Assembly (NCBI RefSeq): GCF_001667115.1 | Contig: NZ_LZIJ01000090.1 | Span: forward strand, 1 to 64,000 | DNA length: 64,000 bases | Source: Mycobacterium sp. 852002-51163_SCH5372311 | GTDB taxonomy: Bacteria; Actinomycetota; Actinomycetes; Mycobacteriales; Mycobacteriaceae | Reading direction: 5' to 3' | Shown: positions 19,497 through 28,210 of the stretch, in pieces | Numbering within the stretch: the stretch's first letter is position 1 | Layout: the number at the start of each line of letters is the position of its first letter | Made by a program: the position numbers and the translations under genes | The notes under the pieces: model-generated | Database searches by the model: none | What the model was told of the DNA's origin: nothing | What the model saw: the letters and a program-made list of their open reading frames with translations, nothing else

Positions 19497-19936
19497 GACG
19501 GTGTTCCGCGCCGGGGCAGCTGGACAGTCGCCGTGCCCGGCATCAGCACGGTGGAGCCGCGGCGGCCGGCGATATCGAGATCGAGCAGTCCGGCGCCCTC
19601 GTCGGTGATGCGCTTTCCGGTGACCGTGCCGCCGAAGAGGAGCTGCTGGCCCGGATAGGCGACCGCGCGGTTCTGCACCGAGAAGGAAACCAGGCGTCCC
19701 CGGCCCCCGATCCAGTCGCAGATTGCACGGGCCAGCAGCGCCGCCTGGAGCGGACCCTGGACCAACACGTCGTCGTAGCCCTCACTTTCGGCCCACACTT
19801 TGTCGTAGTGAACCCGGTGGCCGTTGTAGGTGGCGGCGCTGAAGAAGAACAGCTGGGTTTCGTCGGCGGTCACGCTCAGTGTGGGAATCTGCTCGCCGAC
19901 ACCGACATCCTCGTAAAACACCTGCGCGTCCGTCAT
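19493..19936 (-). CDS. MaoC-like hydratase subunit (hot-dog fold)
   Basis: MaoC-like enoyl-CoA hydratase subunit, 147 aa, corresponding to ChsH1 in the igr operon by position and size. The hydratase segment reads SAATYNGHRVHYD: it keeps the Asn and a His of the active-site pattern. In contrast, the next upstream hot-dog protein keeps Asp and Asn but not the His. The two probably form a heteromer with one competent site. It overlaps the Ltp gene by 4 bp and starts 82 bp after the partner gene, the largest gap in the operon. Confidence 0.82.
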   Translation of the reverse strand: MTDAQVFYEDVGVGEQIPTLSVTADETQLFFFSAATYNGHRVHYDKVWAESEGYDDVLVQGPLQAALLARAICDWIGGRGRLVSFSVQNRAVAYPGQQLLFGGTVTGKRITDEGAGLLDLDIAGRRGSTVLMPGTATVQLPRRGTPS

Positions 19937-20018
19937 TGGCGCCGCTCCGCCTCATCGCTTTGTCCCCCTCGCCGCTGCGCGGCTGGGGGTGCCCCCACTG
20001 CATCGTCGCCGGCGCGTG

Positions 20019-20522
20019 TCATGGGCGTGCGATCATCGACGTCGACGCTTCGGCGACCAGCTCGCGGTGCTGGTTTCGATACACCGTCCGCCAGGTAACC
20101 AGTACGAATTTCCCTGAACGGCCTTGCTTTTCGACAATGGACTCGACGGTGCGGACCATTTCGATTTGGTCTCGGTGGTAGGCCGGCACGTGGAAGGTGA
20201 AACTTTCGCCACCGGCCATCCGTTTGGGAGCCCGCGGGAACGCGAGACTGCCGGAGGCCGCGCCGGAGGAACCATCAGGCCGCAGGCCGTCCAGACGAGT
20301 GACACCGAGCACCGCATATTGCACGAACAGCGGCGGGCAGACGATGTCCCGAAAGCCGTTGGCGCGGGCGTAGTCCGGATCAAACCACAGCGGGTTGTGG
20401 TCGCCGACCGCCGCAGCCCACCGCTGCCAGTCTCGTCGATTCACCTCGCCCGTCGCGGATGCGGCGACGGTGCCCACGCGTGACGCCGATTCGGCGTCGA
20501 TCAGGGACTCCTCAGTCGTCAA
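20019..20522 (-). CDS. MaoC-like hydratase partner subunit (ChsH2 N-domain-like)
   Basis: Hot-dog-fold protein of 167 aa resembling the MaoC part of ChsH2. The hydratase motif appears as VGDHNPLWFDPDYA, where Trp replaces the catalytic His of D-x-N-P-x-H. In the cholesterol operon, ChsH2 is a fusion of MaoC and DUF35; here the two halves are separate genes. The TTG start at 20522 is supported by GGAGG 6 nt upstream and overlaps the acyl-CoA dehydrogenase gene by 11 bp. It likely acts with the protein at 19493-19936. Confidence 0.8.
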   Translation of the reverse strand: MTTEESLIDAESASRVGTVAASATGEVNRRDWQRWAAAVGDHNPLWFDPDYARANGFRDIVCPPLFVQYAVLGVTRLDGLRPDGSSGAASGSLAFPRAPKRMAGGESFTFHVPAYHRDQIEMVRTVESIVEKQGRSGKFVLVTWRTVYRNQHRELVAEASTSMIARP

Positions 20523-21624
20523 TACTTTCCTCCAGCCATGCCGCGGCGACGTCGGCTCCGCCGCCGAGGGTTGAGCCTATGCGCGCCCTTTCGGTCCACA
20601 AATGCAGATCGGTCTCCGTCACGTAGCCGATTCCGCCGTGCAGTTGATGGGCATCCAGGGTGATCAGTCTGGCCGCCGTCGCGGCATGCATGCGCGCTAT
20701 GGCCGTTTCCCTGGCCGCCGTACGGCCACGCGCTATCCAGAAGACCGCCGAGTGTGCGGCCAATCGCGCTGCCGCCAAGGCGATGTGCATGTTGGCGACG
20801 AGATGCTGGGCCGCCTGGAACGACGCGATCGGCCGGCCGAACTGGTGGCGCAGTTTGATGTAGTCGACCGTGCGGTCCAGCACGGCCTGCCCCACCCCGA
20901 CCAGGTCGAGTGATCCCAACGCCACCGCGGCATTTGCCAACCGGCGCAGCGCCGACGGGGTGACACGGTGGTCCACAAGCGCGTCGGAGCCGACCACCAG
21001 ATCGTCGAATCGCACGGTGAATGCACGGTGGCCACCGGCCATGGCGAGCGGCTCGATCCTCACATCGGCGGCGCGCGTGCCGACGGCGAAGACCGATGTG
21101 CCCCCTGGTGCGGCGGCTGACACCACGATGAGGTCGGCGATGTCAGCGTCGGCGACGTAGTCGGCGATTCCGCTCAACCGCCAGCGACCGCTCGAGGCGG
21201 GTTCGGCGTCCAGCACCGCCGAGACGACAGCGGCATTGCGGGCGCTCCACAGTGCCGTCGTGCCGCGAGCAGCGCCGGTCGCCAGTGCCGGCAGCCACGC
21301 GGCGCGGGCATCGGTGGTGCCCAGTTGGTCGAGGGCCAGTGCGGCCTGCACGGTGCTGTGCACTGTCGCCGGGCACAGCGCGCGGCCGGCCTCGGTGTAG
21401 AAGACGGCGAGATCGTCAAGTGAGCCGCCGGACCCGCCGTACTCCTCGCCGATCGCGAGCCCGAAAACGCCGGCGTCGGCGAGCGCCTTCCACAGCGCGG
21501 GAGTGCTTCGATCAGCGCCGGGCTCATTCAGTGCCCGGACCAGGCTCACCGGACTCTCCGTCATCAGCAGCGCGCGCAGACTCGCCCCGAACTCCCGCTG
21601 CACGGCGGTCGGAATGGCTCTCAT
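20512..21624 (-). CDS. Acyl-CoA dehydrogenase subunit lacking the catalytic Glu (FadE28-like)
   Basis: Acyl-CoA dehydrogenase fold, 370 aa. Conserved parts include GLAIGEEYGGSGGS, RHQFGRPIASFQAAQH and QLHGGIGYVTETDLHLW. At the C-terminus, where short-chain enzymes carry the catalytic Glu in GGT(N/S)E, this protein reads STLGGGADVAA with no Glu. This is typical of the non-catalytic half of mycobacterial alpha2beta2 FadE complexes such as FadE28-FadE29. It starts 3 bp after the catalytic-type FadE gene and overlaps the hydratase gene, so co-translation is likely. The pair would desaturate the acyl-CoA substrate. Confidence 0.86.
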   Translation of the reverse strand: MRAIPTAVQREFGASLRALLMTESPVSLVRALNEPGADRSTPALWKALADAGVFGLAIGEEYGGSGGSLDDLAVFYTEAGRALCPATVHSTVQAALALDQLGTTDARAAWLPALATGAARGTTALWSARNAAVVSAVLDAEPASSGRWRLSGIADYVADADIADLIVVSAAAPGGTSVFAVGTRAADVRIEPLAMAGGHRAFTVRFDDLVVGSDALVDHRVTPSALRRLANAAVALGSLDLVGVGQAVLDRTVDYIKLRHQFGRPIASFQAAQHLVANMHIALAAARLAAHSAVFWIARGRTAARETAIARMHAATAARLITLDAHQLHGGIGYVTETDLHLWTERARIGSTLGGGADVAAAWLEESIDD

Positions 21625-21627
21625 CAG

Positions 21628-22806
21628 TCAACGTCCATAGCTGGGCATCCCGTGGCCCCGCTGAGCAATGATGTCGCGCAACACCTCGTTGGTGCCGCCG
21701 CCGAACCGCATCAACGGCGCCGACCGGTAGAGCCGTTCGAACTTGCCGCCGAGCGGCGCCTCTGCGCTGCGGTGTGTCAGCAAGCCATCCGGGCCGAGCA
21801 GATCAAGCGCGAGATCGGCGATGCGCTGACGAAGTTCGCTGGTGAAGACCTTCTCGACGCTTACCTCCACGGTGGGGATGACGCCGCTGTCGAGGATCGA
21901 GGCCGCCTCGTAGCCCATCAGCACGGCTGCCTCCACGTCGGCCTCGGCCTGCGCCAGGCGGCGCCGAAGTACCGCGCTGTGAGCGGGCACCGTGCCGTCT
22001 CGCCGCGGGCGCATGGCGAGCTCACGCAAGTCGTCGACCGCCCGGCGCAGGTCACCCGCGTTGGTCAGGGCCCCGCGTTCCAGGTCGAGCGCTCCGGTGA
22101 TATACGTCCAGCCCCGGTTGATTTCGCCGATCAGGTTGGTCAAGGGCACCCGCACATCACGAAAATGCACCTCGTTGGTGCGATAGCCCGACCACGCGTA
22201 CAGCGGGCGGATCTCCACACCCGGGCTGTCGATCGGGACGATGATCACCGAGATCCCGCGATGGCGCGCGCTGGTCGGATCGGTGCGCACGCATAGCCAT
22301 TCATGGGTGGCGCGCTGTGCCCCGCTATTCCATATCTTGCTGCCGTTGATCGTCCATTCCTGGCCGTCGCGCGTCGCGCGAGTGCGCATGTTGGCCAAGT
22401 CGGTGCCAGCCTCAGACTCGGAATAGCCTACCGCACAAACCATTTCGCCTTTGGCGATCAGCGGGAGCCATTCGGATTTGTTCTGCTCGGTGCCGTGTCG
22501 CATGATCATCGGCGCCACCGAGGTGACCGTCAGGTCGGGTCCTGGCACGCCCCAATATTCGAACTCGCTCATCAGCAGGTGCTGATAGACGGCACCGAGA
22601 CCCAAACCTCCGTATTCGCGCGGCCAGTTCAGCCCGAACCAGCCTTTGTCGCCGATCTTGCGGCGAAATTGCGCGACCTCGCCGTCGGGAAACTCGAGAT
22701 CATGCTCGCTGAGTTCGGCACGTAATTCCGCGGTGACGTTGGCGTGGAGGAACTCGCGGACCTCGTCCAACCAGGCACGCTGGCCGGCGTCGAGTTCGAA
22801 ATCCAT
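21628..22806 (-). CDS. Acyl-CoA dehydrogenase catalytic subunit (FadE29-like)
   Basis: First gene of the nine-gene operon; 392 aa from the ATG at 22806, chosen over the longer frame because GGGAG lies 5 nt upstream. The FAD and substrate regions WPREYGGLGLG, GYSESEAGTDLANMRT and INGSKIWNSG are classical. The C-terminal FGGGTNEVLRDIIAQRG contains the Glu expected to abstract the alpha proton. The ending closely resembles FadE29. Together with the following subunit it should form an alpha2beta2 dehydrogenase that makes the enoyl-CoA taken by the MaoC pair. Confidence 0.9.
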   Translation of the reverse strand: MDFELDAGQRAWLDEVREFLHANVTAELRAELSEHDLEFPDGEVAQFRRKIGDKGWFGLNWPREYGGLGLGAVYQHLLMSEFEYWGVPGPDLTVTSVAPMIMRHGTEQNKSEWLPLIAKGEMVCAVGYSESEAGTDLANMRTRATRDGQEWTINGSKIWNSGAQRATHEWLCVRTDPTSARHRGISVIIVPIDSPGVEIRPLYAWSGYRTNEVHFRDVRVPLTNLIGEINRGWTYITGALDLERGALTNAGDLRRAVDDLRELAMRPRRDGTVPAHSAVLRRRLAQAEADVEAAVLMGYEAASILDSGVIPTVEVSVEKVFTSELRQRIADLALDLLGPDGLLTHRSAEAPLGGKFERLYRSAPLMRFGGGTNEVLRDIIAQRGHGMPSYGR

Positions 22807-22921
22807 TCCGGCTCCCTTGCCGCGGCTGTCCGAACTTTTCGTGCAGAACGCTCGTGATAGCTGCAAACCCTACTTTCCCTGATCGAAACGAGAGCCTCCT
22901 ATTGGGACAGCCGGAAGCTTG

Positions 22922-23830
22922 ATGAATTCCGCCGGTGAGGCGCACGATTGCCGAATGACCGAATCCGGTGCGGACCGTGTTGCGGTCTATTTCGACTTCG
23001 ACAACATCGTCATCTCGCACTACGACCAGGTGCACGGTCGCAACGCGTTCCAACGGGACAAGGCCAAGGGCCTGGAGAATGAGCGGCTGGAAGCGGCGAC
23101 CGTCGACCTCGGTGCCGTCATGGATTTCGCCTCCTCGTTCGGCACGCTGGTCCTCACTCGCGCGTATGCGGATTGGTCAACCGACGTCAACGCCCGCTAC
23201 CACGGCCAACTCGTGGGCCGCGCGGTGGATCTGGTGCAACTGTTTCCCGCGACCGTTTACGGCAAGAACGGGGCAGACATCCGCCTGGCCGTGGACGCGG
23301 TCGAGGACATGTTCCGGCTGCCCGACCTGACCCACGTGGTGATCGTGGGCGGCGACTCCGACTACATCGCCCTCGCCCAGCGCTGCAAACGGCTCGGCCG
23401 CTACGTCGTCGGTATCGGCGTGGCCGGCGCCAGCAGCCAGTCGCTGGCCGCGGCCTGCGACGAGTTCGTCACCTACGACACCCTGCCCGGAATACCCACC
23501 CAAAGCGCGCCGGTGCGCCAGCCCAAGAAGCGTGGGCGGCACGCGACTTCCGAACCCGAGGACGAGCCGCCGCCGCCCGATCCGCAAGCCGCGGCCACCA
23601 GCCTGCTCGAGCGTGCGCTTCGAATCAGTCAGGAAAAGGACGACGCCGACTGGCTGCACAACTCGGTGGTCAAGGCGCAGATGAAGCGGATGAACCCGTC
23701 ATTCAGCGAGAAGTCGCTGGGATTCAAGTCATTCAGCGACTTCCTGCGCTCGCGCAGCGACATCGTCGACCTCGACGAGAGCAGCACCACACGTCTGGTG
23801 CGTCTGCATAGTGATGGAGAAACCCGATGA
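22922..23830 (+). CDS. NYN-domain RNase-like protein with C-terminal LOTUS/OST-HTH domain
   Basis: About 302 aa. The N-terminal NYN (PIN-like, LabA/DUF88) domain has YFDFDNIV near residue 20-27 and GGDSDYIALAQRC near 140, giving the acidic metal-site residues of a ribonuclease fold. A Pro/acidic linker follows, then a C-terminal OST-HTH/LOTUS-like segment (DWLHNSVVKAQMKRM ... FKSFSDFLRS) that usually binds RNA. The ATG at 22922 has a GGAAG about 5 nt upstream; an alternative ATG is at 22955. It is divergent to the nine-gene operon and overlaps the cutinase by 4 bp. A role in RNA turnover is inferred. Confidence 0.85.
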   Translation: MNSAGEAHDCRMTESGADRVAVYFDFDNIVISHYDQVHGRNAFQRDKAKGLENERLEAATVDLGAVMDFASSFGTLVLTRAYADWSTDVNARYHGQLVGRAVDLVQLFPATVYGKNGADIRLAVDAVEDMFRLPDLTHVVIVGGDSDYIALAQRCKRLGRYVVGIGVAGASSQSLAAACDEFVTYDTLPGIPTQSAPVRQPKKRGRHATSEPEDEPPPPDPQAAATSLLERALRISQEKDDADWLHNSVVKAQMKRMNPSFSEKSLGFKSFSDFLRSRSDIVDLDESSTTRLVRLHSDGETR

Positions 23831-24501
23831 TGACCGATTTCCGGCGGCGCGCGTTCCGGCTCACCGCGTCCTTCCTTGCGGTGACGACGGCGTCGCCGGC
23901 TCTGCTGTGCGGACCTGTCCCGGTCGCGTCCGCGGCGGCGTGCCCCGACATCGAGGTGGTGTTCGCGCGCGGCACCGGCGAGCCACCGGGGGTGGGCGGG
24001 GTCGGAGGCGCATTCGTCAATGCAGTCCGCGGGCGGGCCGGCGGCCGATCGGTCGGCGAGTACGGCGTCAATTACCCCGCCAGCGGTGACTTCGGCAACC
24101 CCGGTTTCCGCGGGACCTTCAACGCTGGGGTCGGCGATGAGCGCGGACACATCCAGTCCATGGCGGCCAACTGCCCGAACACCAGAATGATCGTCGGCGG
24201 CTACTCCCAGGGTGCGGCCGTGACCGGCAACATGACCTCCGGCGGCGTGTCGGCGGATGGGGCGAACCACGTCGCGGCCGTCGCCCTGTTCGGGAAACCG
24301 TCGCCGAATTGGTTGCGCACGTTCGGCTCACCGCCGATCGTGATCGGTCCGCAGTTCGCGGGCAAGACCATCGACCTGTGCGCTCCCGGCGACAACATCT
24401 GCGACGGTGCGCCCGGTGGGCCGCCGGACCGACAGCACGGGGCGTATCCGTTCAACGGCATGGTCGGTCAAGCCGCGGATTTCGCCATCGGTCACCTGTG
24501 A
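23827..24501 (+). CDS. Secreted cutinase-family serine esterase (Culp)
   Basis: Cutinase-like protein, 224 aa. An N-terminal signal peptide (basic start, hydrophobic core, cut near VASAAA about residue 37) exports it. Cysteines near the mature N-terminus and in the CAPGDNICDG loop match the cutinase disulfides. The catalytic Ser lies in GGYSQGAAV, the Asp in DNICDG and the His near PDRQHGAYPF. Mycobacterial relatives act as lipases, phospholipases or thioesterases on cell-envelope lipids. The ATG overlaps the NYN-gene stop, and its stop overlaps the next GTG start, so three unrelated activities share one transcript. Confidence 0.93.
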   Translation: MMTDFRRRAFRLTASFLAVTTASPALLCGPVPVASAAACPDIEVVFARGTGEPPGVGGVGGAFVNAVRGRAGGRSVGEYGVNYPASGDFGNPGFRGTFNAGVGDERGHIQSMAANCPNTRMIVGGYSQGAAVTGNMTSGGVSADGANHVAAVALFGKPSPNWLRTFGSPPIVIGPQFAGKTIDLCAPGDNICDGAPGGPPDRQHGAYPFNGMVGQAADFAIGHL

Positions 24502-25331
24502 GCAACCCGAAATCGACACCGGCGGCGCTGCTGGCCGACCGGGTCGCGGTGGTGACTGGCGCCGGGGGCGGCATCGGCGCGGCGACCGCGCGACTGTTCG
24601 CCCAGCACGGCGCCCGGGTGGTCGTCGCCGATATTGACGCCGGGCGCGGGCAGGCGATCGCCGACGAGATCGGCGGCCTGGCCGTGGCAGTCGATGTGCG
24701 CGAGCCCGACCAGGTCAGCGCGTTGGCGCACACTGTGCTGGATCGCTGCGGCCGGGTCGACGTGCTGGTCAACAACGTGGGCCACTGGCTGCGGCATCCG
24801 GGCAACTTCGTCGACACCGACGCGCAGCTGTGGGACGAGCTCTACCGGATCAACCTGCACCACGTCTTCCTGGTCACCCGTGCGTTCCTGCCGGCGATGG
24901 TCGGCCGGCACGCGGGCGCGATCGTCAACGTCTCGTCCGTCGAAGGCTTGCGCGGCTATCCGGAGGATCCGGTCTATGCCGCTTTCAAAGCGGCCGTCAT
25001 CCACTTCACTCGCAGCCTCGCCGTCCAGGTGGGTCGCGATGGCGTGCGGGTCAACGCAATCGGCCCCGACGTCACCGAGTCGCTACAGGTGCCCTACTCG
25101 CAGTGGCTATCGCCGGACGAGCAACGGCAGTGGCCGCAATGGGTTCCCGTCGGACGGATGGGACTACCGGAGGACCAGGCCCGGGTGATCCTGTTCCTGG
25201 CCTGCGAGCTGTCGGCCTTCGTTACCGGCCACACGATCCCGACCGACGGCGGTACCGGCGCCGCCGGCGGCTGGTTCCGCTCGGCGCGCCGGACCGATCG
25301 GGAATGGACCAATCGGCCTGCCGCGCCGTGA
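24498..25331 (+). CDS. Short-chain dehydrogenase/reductase (classical SDR)
   Basis: NAD(P)-dependent oxidoreductase, 277 aa. The cofactor motif is TGAGGGIG, followed by LVNNVG, the catalytic Ser in NVSSVEG and the active Tyr/Lys pair in YAAFK. The GTG start at 24498 overlaps the cutinase stop codon as GTGA; the open frame continues upstream through the cutinase but in a non-coding register. A C-terminal basic, Arg/Asp-rich tail of about 20 residues is unusual for the family. The substrate, probably a lipid alcohol or ketone, cannot be named. Confidence 0.9.
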   Translation: MSNPKSTPAALLADRVAVVTGAGGGIGAATARLFAQHGARVVVADIDAGRGQAIADEIGGLAVAVDVREPDQVSALAHTVLDRCGRVDVLVNNVGHWLRHPGNFVDTDAQLWDELYRINLHHVFLVTRAFLPAMVGRHAGAIVNVSSVEGLRGYPEDPVYAAFKAAVIHFTRSLAVQVGRDGVRVNAIGPDVTESLQVPYSQWLSPDEQRQWPQWVPVGRMGLPEDQARVILFLACELSAFVTGHTIPTDGGTGAAGGWFRSARRTDREWTNRPAAP

Positions 25332-25447
25332 GCCGACGCCGCTGGGTGCCAAGAAATTGCGGAGAATCCTTCAAGAGCAGCCCTGAACTGTGAAGTCGCC
25401 CGGGCAGAACCGGGAAATTGACATCACAGAAGGAGTCCAGCGCGCTC

Positions 25448-26308
25448 ATGACCACCGTGCAATTGCCGGGGCACCAGAACCCACACGTCCCATATGTGGA
25501 ACAGCCCCACCGCCACCCCTGGGAGATCGGACTTCTCGTCCTGGTCATCGCGTCCAGCTTCGTGCTCTATCTGCTGGCGATCGCCGTAGTGCTGTCGGGC
25601 CGCACGAGCACGCTGTGGCTTGGGATTCTGGCTTGGCCGATAGTGGTGTATTTCGGCCGCGGCCTGACCTACGGCAGGCAGCGGGTGAACGGCGTCAAGA
25701 TGTCGCCTACCCAGTTCCCCGAGGGCTACTGGCTCGTCGTCGAGGCCGCCCAGCGGTTCGGGCTCCCCGAAGTACCCGACGCCTACGTCGTGCTGGGCAA
25801 CGGCAAGATCAACGCCTTCGCGAGTGGACACGGCTTCCGTCGGTACGTGGCGGTTTACAGCGACCTGTTCGAGATCGGGGGCCAGGCCCGCGATCCCGAA
25901 GCGCTGGCATTCGTGATCGGCCACGAGGTGGGCCACATCGCTGCCGGCCACACGTCCTACTGGCGCCAACTGAGCCAGCTGGCGATGCGGATCCCGCTCC
26001 TGGGCCAATCGCTGTCACGGTCGATGGAATACACGGCCGACAACTACGGGTACGCATTTCGCCCGTCGGGGACGGCCCGCGCCATCGGAGTCCTGAGCGC
26101 CGGAAAATATCTGCTCAGGTTGGTGGATTTCGACGGCATGGCCGACCGGGCCGCGACCGAGACCGGATTCTTCGTTTGGCTGGCCAACATGCTGGCCTCC
26201 CATCCGGTGAACACCTGGCGGGCGGCAGCGCTGCGCGACCGCGCCATCGCGGGTGCCCTGTTCTTTCGGCCCAGGCCGCTGCCCATTGGCTCGCTTCGCG
26301 ACACTTAA
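25448..26308 (+). CDS. M48-family membrane zinc metalloprotease
   Basis: HtpX/Ste24-type peptidase, 286 aa. Two hydrophobic helices near the N-terminus (about residues 27-75) anchor it. The zinc motif HEVGH is at 159-163, and the third ligand Glu lies in MEYTADNYG. The C-terminal part has further weakly hydrophobic stretches. The ATG at 25448 is preferred, with GGAG 12 nt upstream; an in-frame TTG at 25418 would add ten residues. The 116 bp before it hold no other gene. A role in membrane-protein quality control is typical for the family. Confidence 0.88.
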   Translation: MTTVQLPGHQNPHVPYVEQPHRHPWEIGLLVLVIASSFVLYLLAIAVVLSGRTSTLWLGILAWPIVVYFGRGLTYGRQRVNGVKMSPTQFPEGYWLVVEAAQRFGLPEVPDAYVVLGNGKINAFASGHGFRRYVAVYSDLFEIGGQARDPEALAFVIGHEVGHIAAGHTSYWRQLSQLAMRIPLLGQSLSRSMEYTADNYGYAFRPSGTARAIGVLSAGKYLLRLVDFDGMADRAATETGFFVWLANMLASHPVNTWRAAALRDRAIAGALFFRPRPLPIGSLRDT

Positions 26309-26400
26309 ATTGCGCACCCGACACGCCGGGCACCGTCGCAGCACGTTAAGTCTCGACGTAAAGGCCGAGCGTCAGCCGGCCAGCACTTACCATCCCATCA

Positions 26401-27276
26401 GTGACCACCACACCGGAACTGTTCTCGACCTACGGCCCCGGCGATGTTCGCATTGTCTGCGATCGCCTGGGCGACCCTGAGGCGCGAGCCGTGGTGTTCC
26501 TGCACGGCGGCGGGCAGACCCGCCGCTCCTGGGGCCGCGCGGCGGCCGCCGTTGCCGAGCGTGGTTGGCAGGCGGTCACCGTTGACATGCGGGGGCACGG
26601 CGAATCGGACTGGTCTAGCGACGGCGACTACCGCGTGGTGAGCTTCGCCAGCGACATCCAAGAGGTGCTGCGCCGGCTGCCGGCCAGGCCGGTGCTGGTC
26701 GGCGCCTCGTTGGGCGGGTTCACCTCGATGCTCCTCGCCGGTGAGCTATCGCCCGGCATCGCCGGCGCGGTCGTTCTGGTAGACATCGTGCCCAACATGG
26801 ATCCGTCGGGAGCGAGCCGGATTCACGCGTTCATGGCCGACCGGGTGGCCTCGGGATTCGACTCGTTGGACGAAGTCGCCGACATGATCGCCGAATACAA
26901 CCCGCATCGGCCCCGTCCCACAGATCTCGACGGCCTGCGCACCAACCTGCGCCGTCGCGGCGATCGCTGGTACTGGCACTGGGACCCGAAATTCATCAGC
27001 GGCACTTCGCCATTCCCCCCGATCGAGGTGACCGACACCGACCGCATGCACGCTGCCGTTGCCGCAATTCTGCGTAACGGCGTGCCGCTGCTCTTGGTAC
27101 GAGGCCAGATGAGTGACCTTGTCAGTCAAGAGCGGGCCGACGAATTCCTTGAACGGTTCCCCCAGGTCGAATTCGTCGATGTCCGCGGCGCGGGCCATAT
27201 GGTCGCCGGCGACCGCAACGACATCTTCGCTCAGGCCGTCCTGGACTTCCTCTCCCGCCACGCGGACACCGGCTGA
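26401..27276 (+). CDS. Alpha/beta hydrolase
   Basis: Cytosolic alpha/beta-hydrolase, 291 aa. It has the oxyanion strand VVFLHGGGQTRRSW, the RGHGESDW turn, the nucleophile elbow VGASLGGF, an acid residue in the GQMSDLVS region, and the late His in RGAGHMVAGD. The layout is that of the epoxide hydrolase/haloperoxidase-like group. The GTG start at 26401 has no clear ribosome-binding site. It precedes a second, different alpha/beta hydrolase by about 30 bp on the same strand. The substrate is unknown. Confidence 0.85.
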   Translation: MTTTPELFSTYGPGDVRIVCDRLGDPEARAVVFLHGGGQTRRSWGRAAAAVAERGWQAVTVDMRGHGESDWSSDGDYRVVSFASDIQEVLRRLPARPVLVGASLGGFTSMLLAGELSPGIAGAVVLVDIVPNMDPSGASRIHAFMADRVASGFDSLDEVADMIAEYNPHRPRPTDLDGLRTNLRRRGDRWYWHWDPKFISGTSPFPPIEVTDTDRMHAAVAAILRNGVPLLLVRGQMSDLVSQERADEFLERFPQVEFVDVRGAGHMVAGDRNDIFAQAVLDFLSRHADTG

Positions 27277-27309
27277 CCTTCCCGGACGCGGCATGGCAGG
27301 GTGGCATCC

Positions 27310-28197
27310 GTGACAGACACTTCTGGACGCAACCCCGGGGCGCAGCATCTGCGTGAAATCAGCACTCCGGCCGGCGTTTTGCGCTACTACGACTGCGGGC
27401 CCGGTTCCGCAGAACCGCCGGTGTTGCTGTTCCTGCACGGCTCGGGCCCCGGTGTCACCGGCTGGCGCAACTTCCGCGGCGTCTTGCCGGCGTTCGCCGA
27501 GCATTTCCGTTGCCTGGTATTGGAATTCCCCGGCTTCGGAGTCAGCGACGACTTCGGCGGCCACCCGATGGTCACCGCGCAACGTACGGTGGTGCCGTTC
27601 CTGGACGCCCTCAATGTGGACCGGGTCAGCATTGTCGGCAACTCGATGGGCGGGGGCGTAGGGATCAACTTCGCGATCCGCAATCCGGGCCGCATCGATC
27701 GGCTGGTGACGATCGGCGGGGTCGGCACCAACATCTTCAGTCCCAGCCCCAGCGAAGGCATCCGGCTGCTGCAGGAATTCACCGAGGACCCGACGCGGCA
27801 ACGACTCGTCGACTGGCTCAAGTCGATGGTGTACGACCAGTCGGTCATCACCGACGAATTGATCGAGGAGCGTTGGCAACTGGCCACCGACCCGGAGACG
27901 CTGGCCGCCGCGCGCCGCATGTACGGCAAGGCGGCGTTCGCCGCGATGACGTCGGCGATGGAGGCCGCCGACACCCCGATGCCGTGGGCGGTGATGCACA
28001 AGGTGTCCGCGCCCACCCTGCTGACGTGGGGACGCGACGATCGGGTGAGCCCGCCTGACATGGCGCTCATTCCGATGCGCACCATGCCCAACGCGGAACT
28101 CCACGTGTTCCCGAAATGCGGGCACTGGGCCATGATCGAGGCCAAGGAAGCGTTCGAGAGCACCGTGCTGTGCTTCCTTCTACGTGGGAAAGCGTGA
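27310..28197 (+). CDS. BphD/HsaD-like C-C bond hydrolase (alpha/beta hydrolase)
   Basis: Alpha/beta hydrolase of 295 aa with features of meta-cleavage-product hydrolases such as HsaD and BphD: LFLHGSGPGVTGWRNF near residue 40, EFPGFGVSDD, the nucleophile elbow GNSMGGGVG, Asp in WGRDDRVSP, and His in KCGHWAMIE. These enzymes cut the C-C bond of ring-opened dienes. With the HsaA-like and HsaC-like genes 8 kb away it completes a plausible aromatic-ring pathway. The GTG at 27310 is preferred over the in-frame GTG at 27301. A hairpin follows the stop. Confidence 0.85.
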   Translation: MTDTSGRNPGAQHLREISTPAGVLRYYDCGPGSAEPPVLLFLHGSGPGVTGWRNFRGVLPAFAEHFRCLVLEFPGFGVSDDFGGHPMVTAQRTVVPFLDALNVDRVSIVGNSMGGGVGINFAIRNPGRIDRLVTIGGVGTNIFSPSPSEGIRLLQEFTEDPTRQRLVDWLKSMVYDQSVITDELIEERWQLATDPETLAAARRMYGKAAFAAMTSAMEAADTPMPWAVMHKVSAPTLLTWGRDDRVSPPDMALIPMRTMPNAELHVFPKCGHWAMIEAKEAFESTVLCFLLRGKA

Positions 28198-28210
28198 GCG
28201 CGCGGGCCGC

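Noticed and set aside
22807..22921. KstR-type operator before the nine-gene operon
   Set aside because: No match to the AAC-N2-GTT or CAAG-N2-CTTG dyads could be found by eye, so regulation by KstR or KstR2 is not claimed.
26746..28125. Minus-strand 459-aa open frame
   Set aside because: It is antisense to two alpha/beta hydrolases with intact catalytic motifs.
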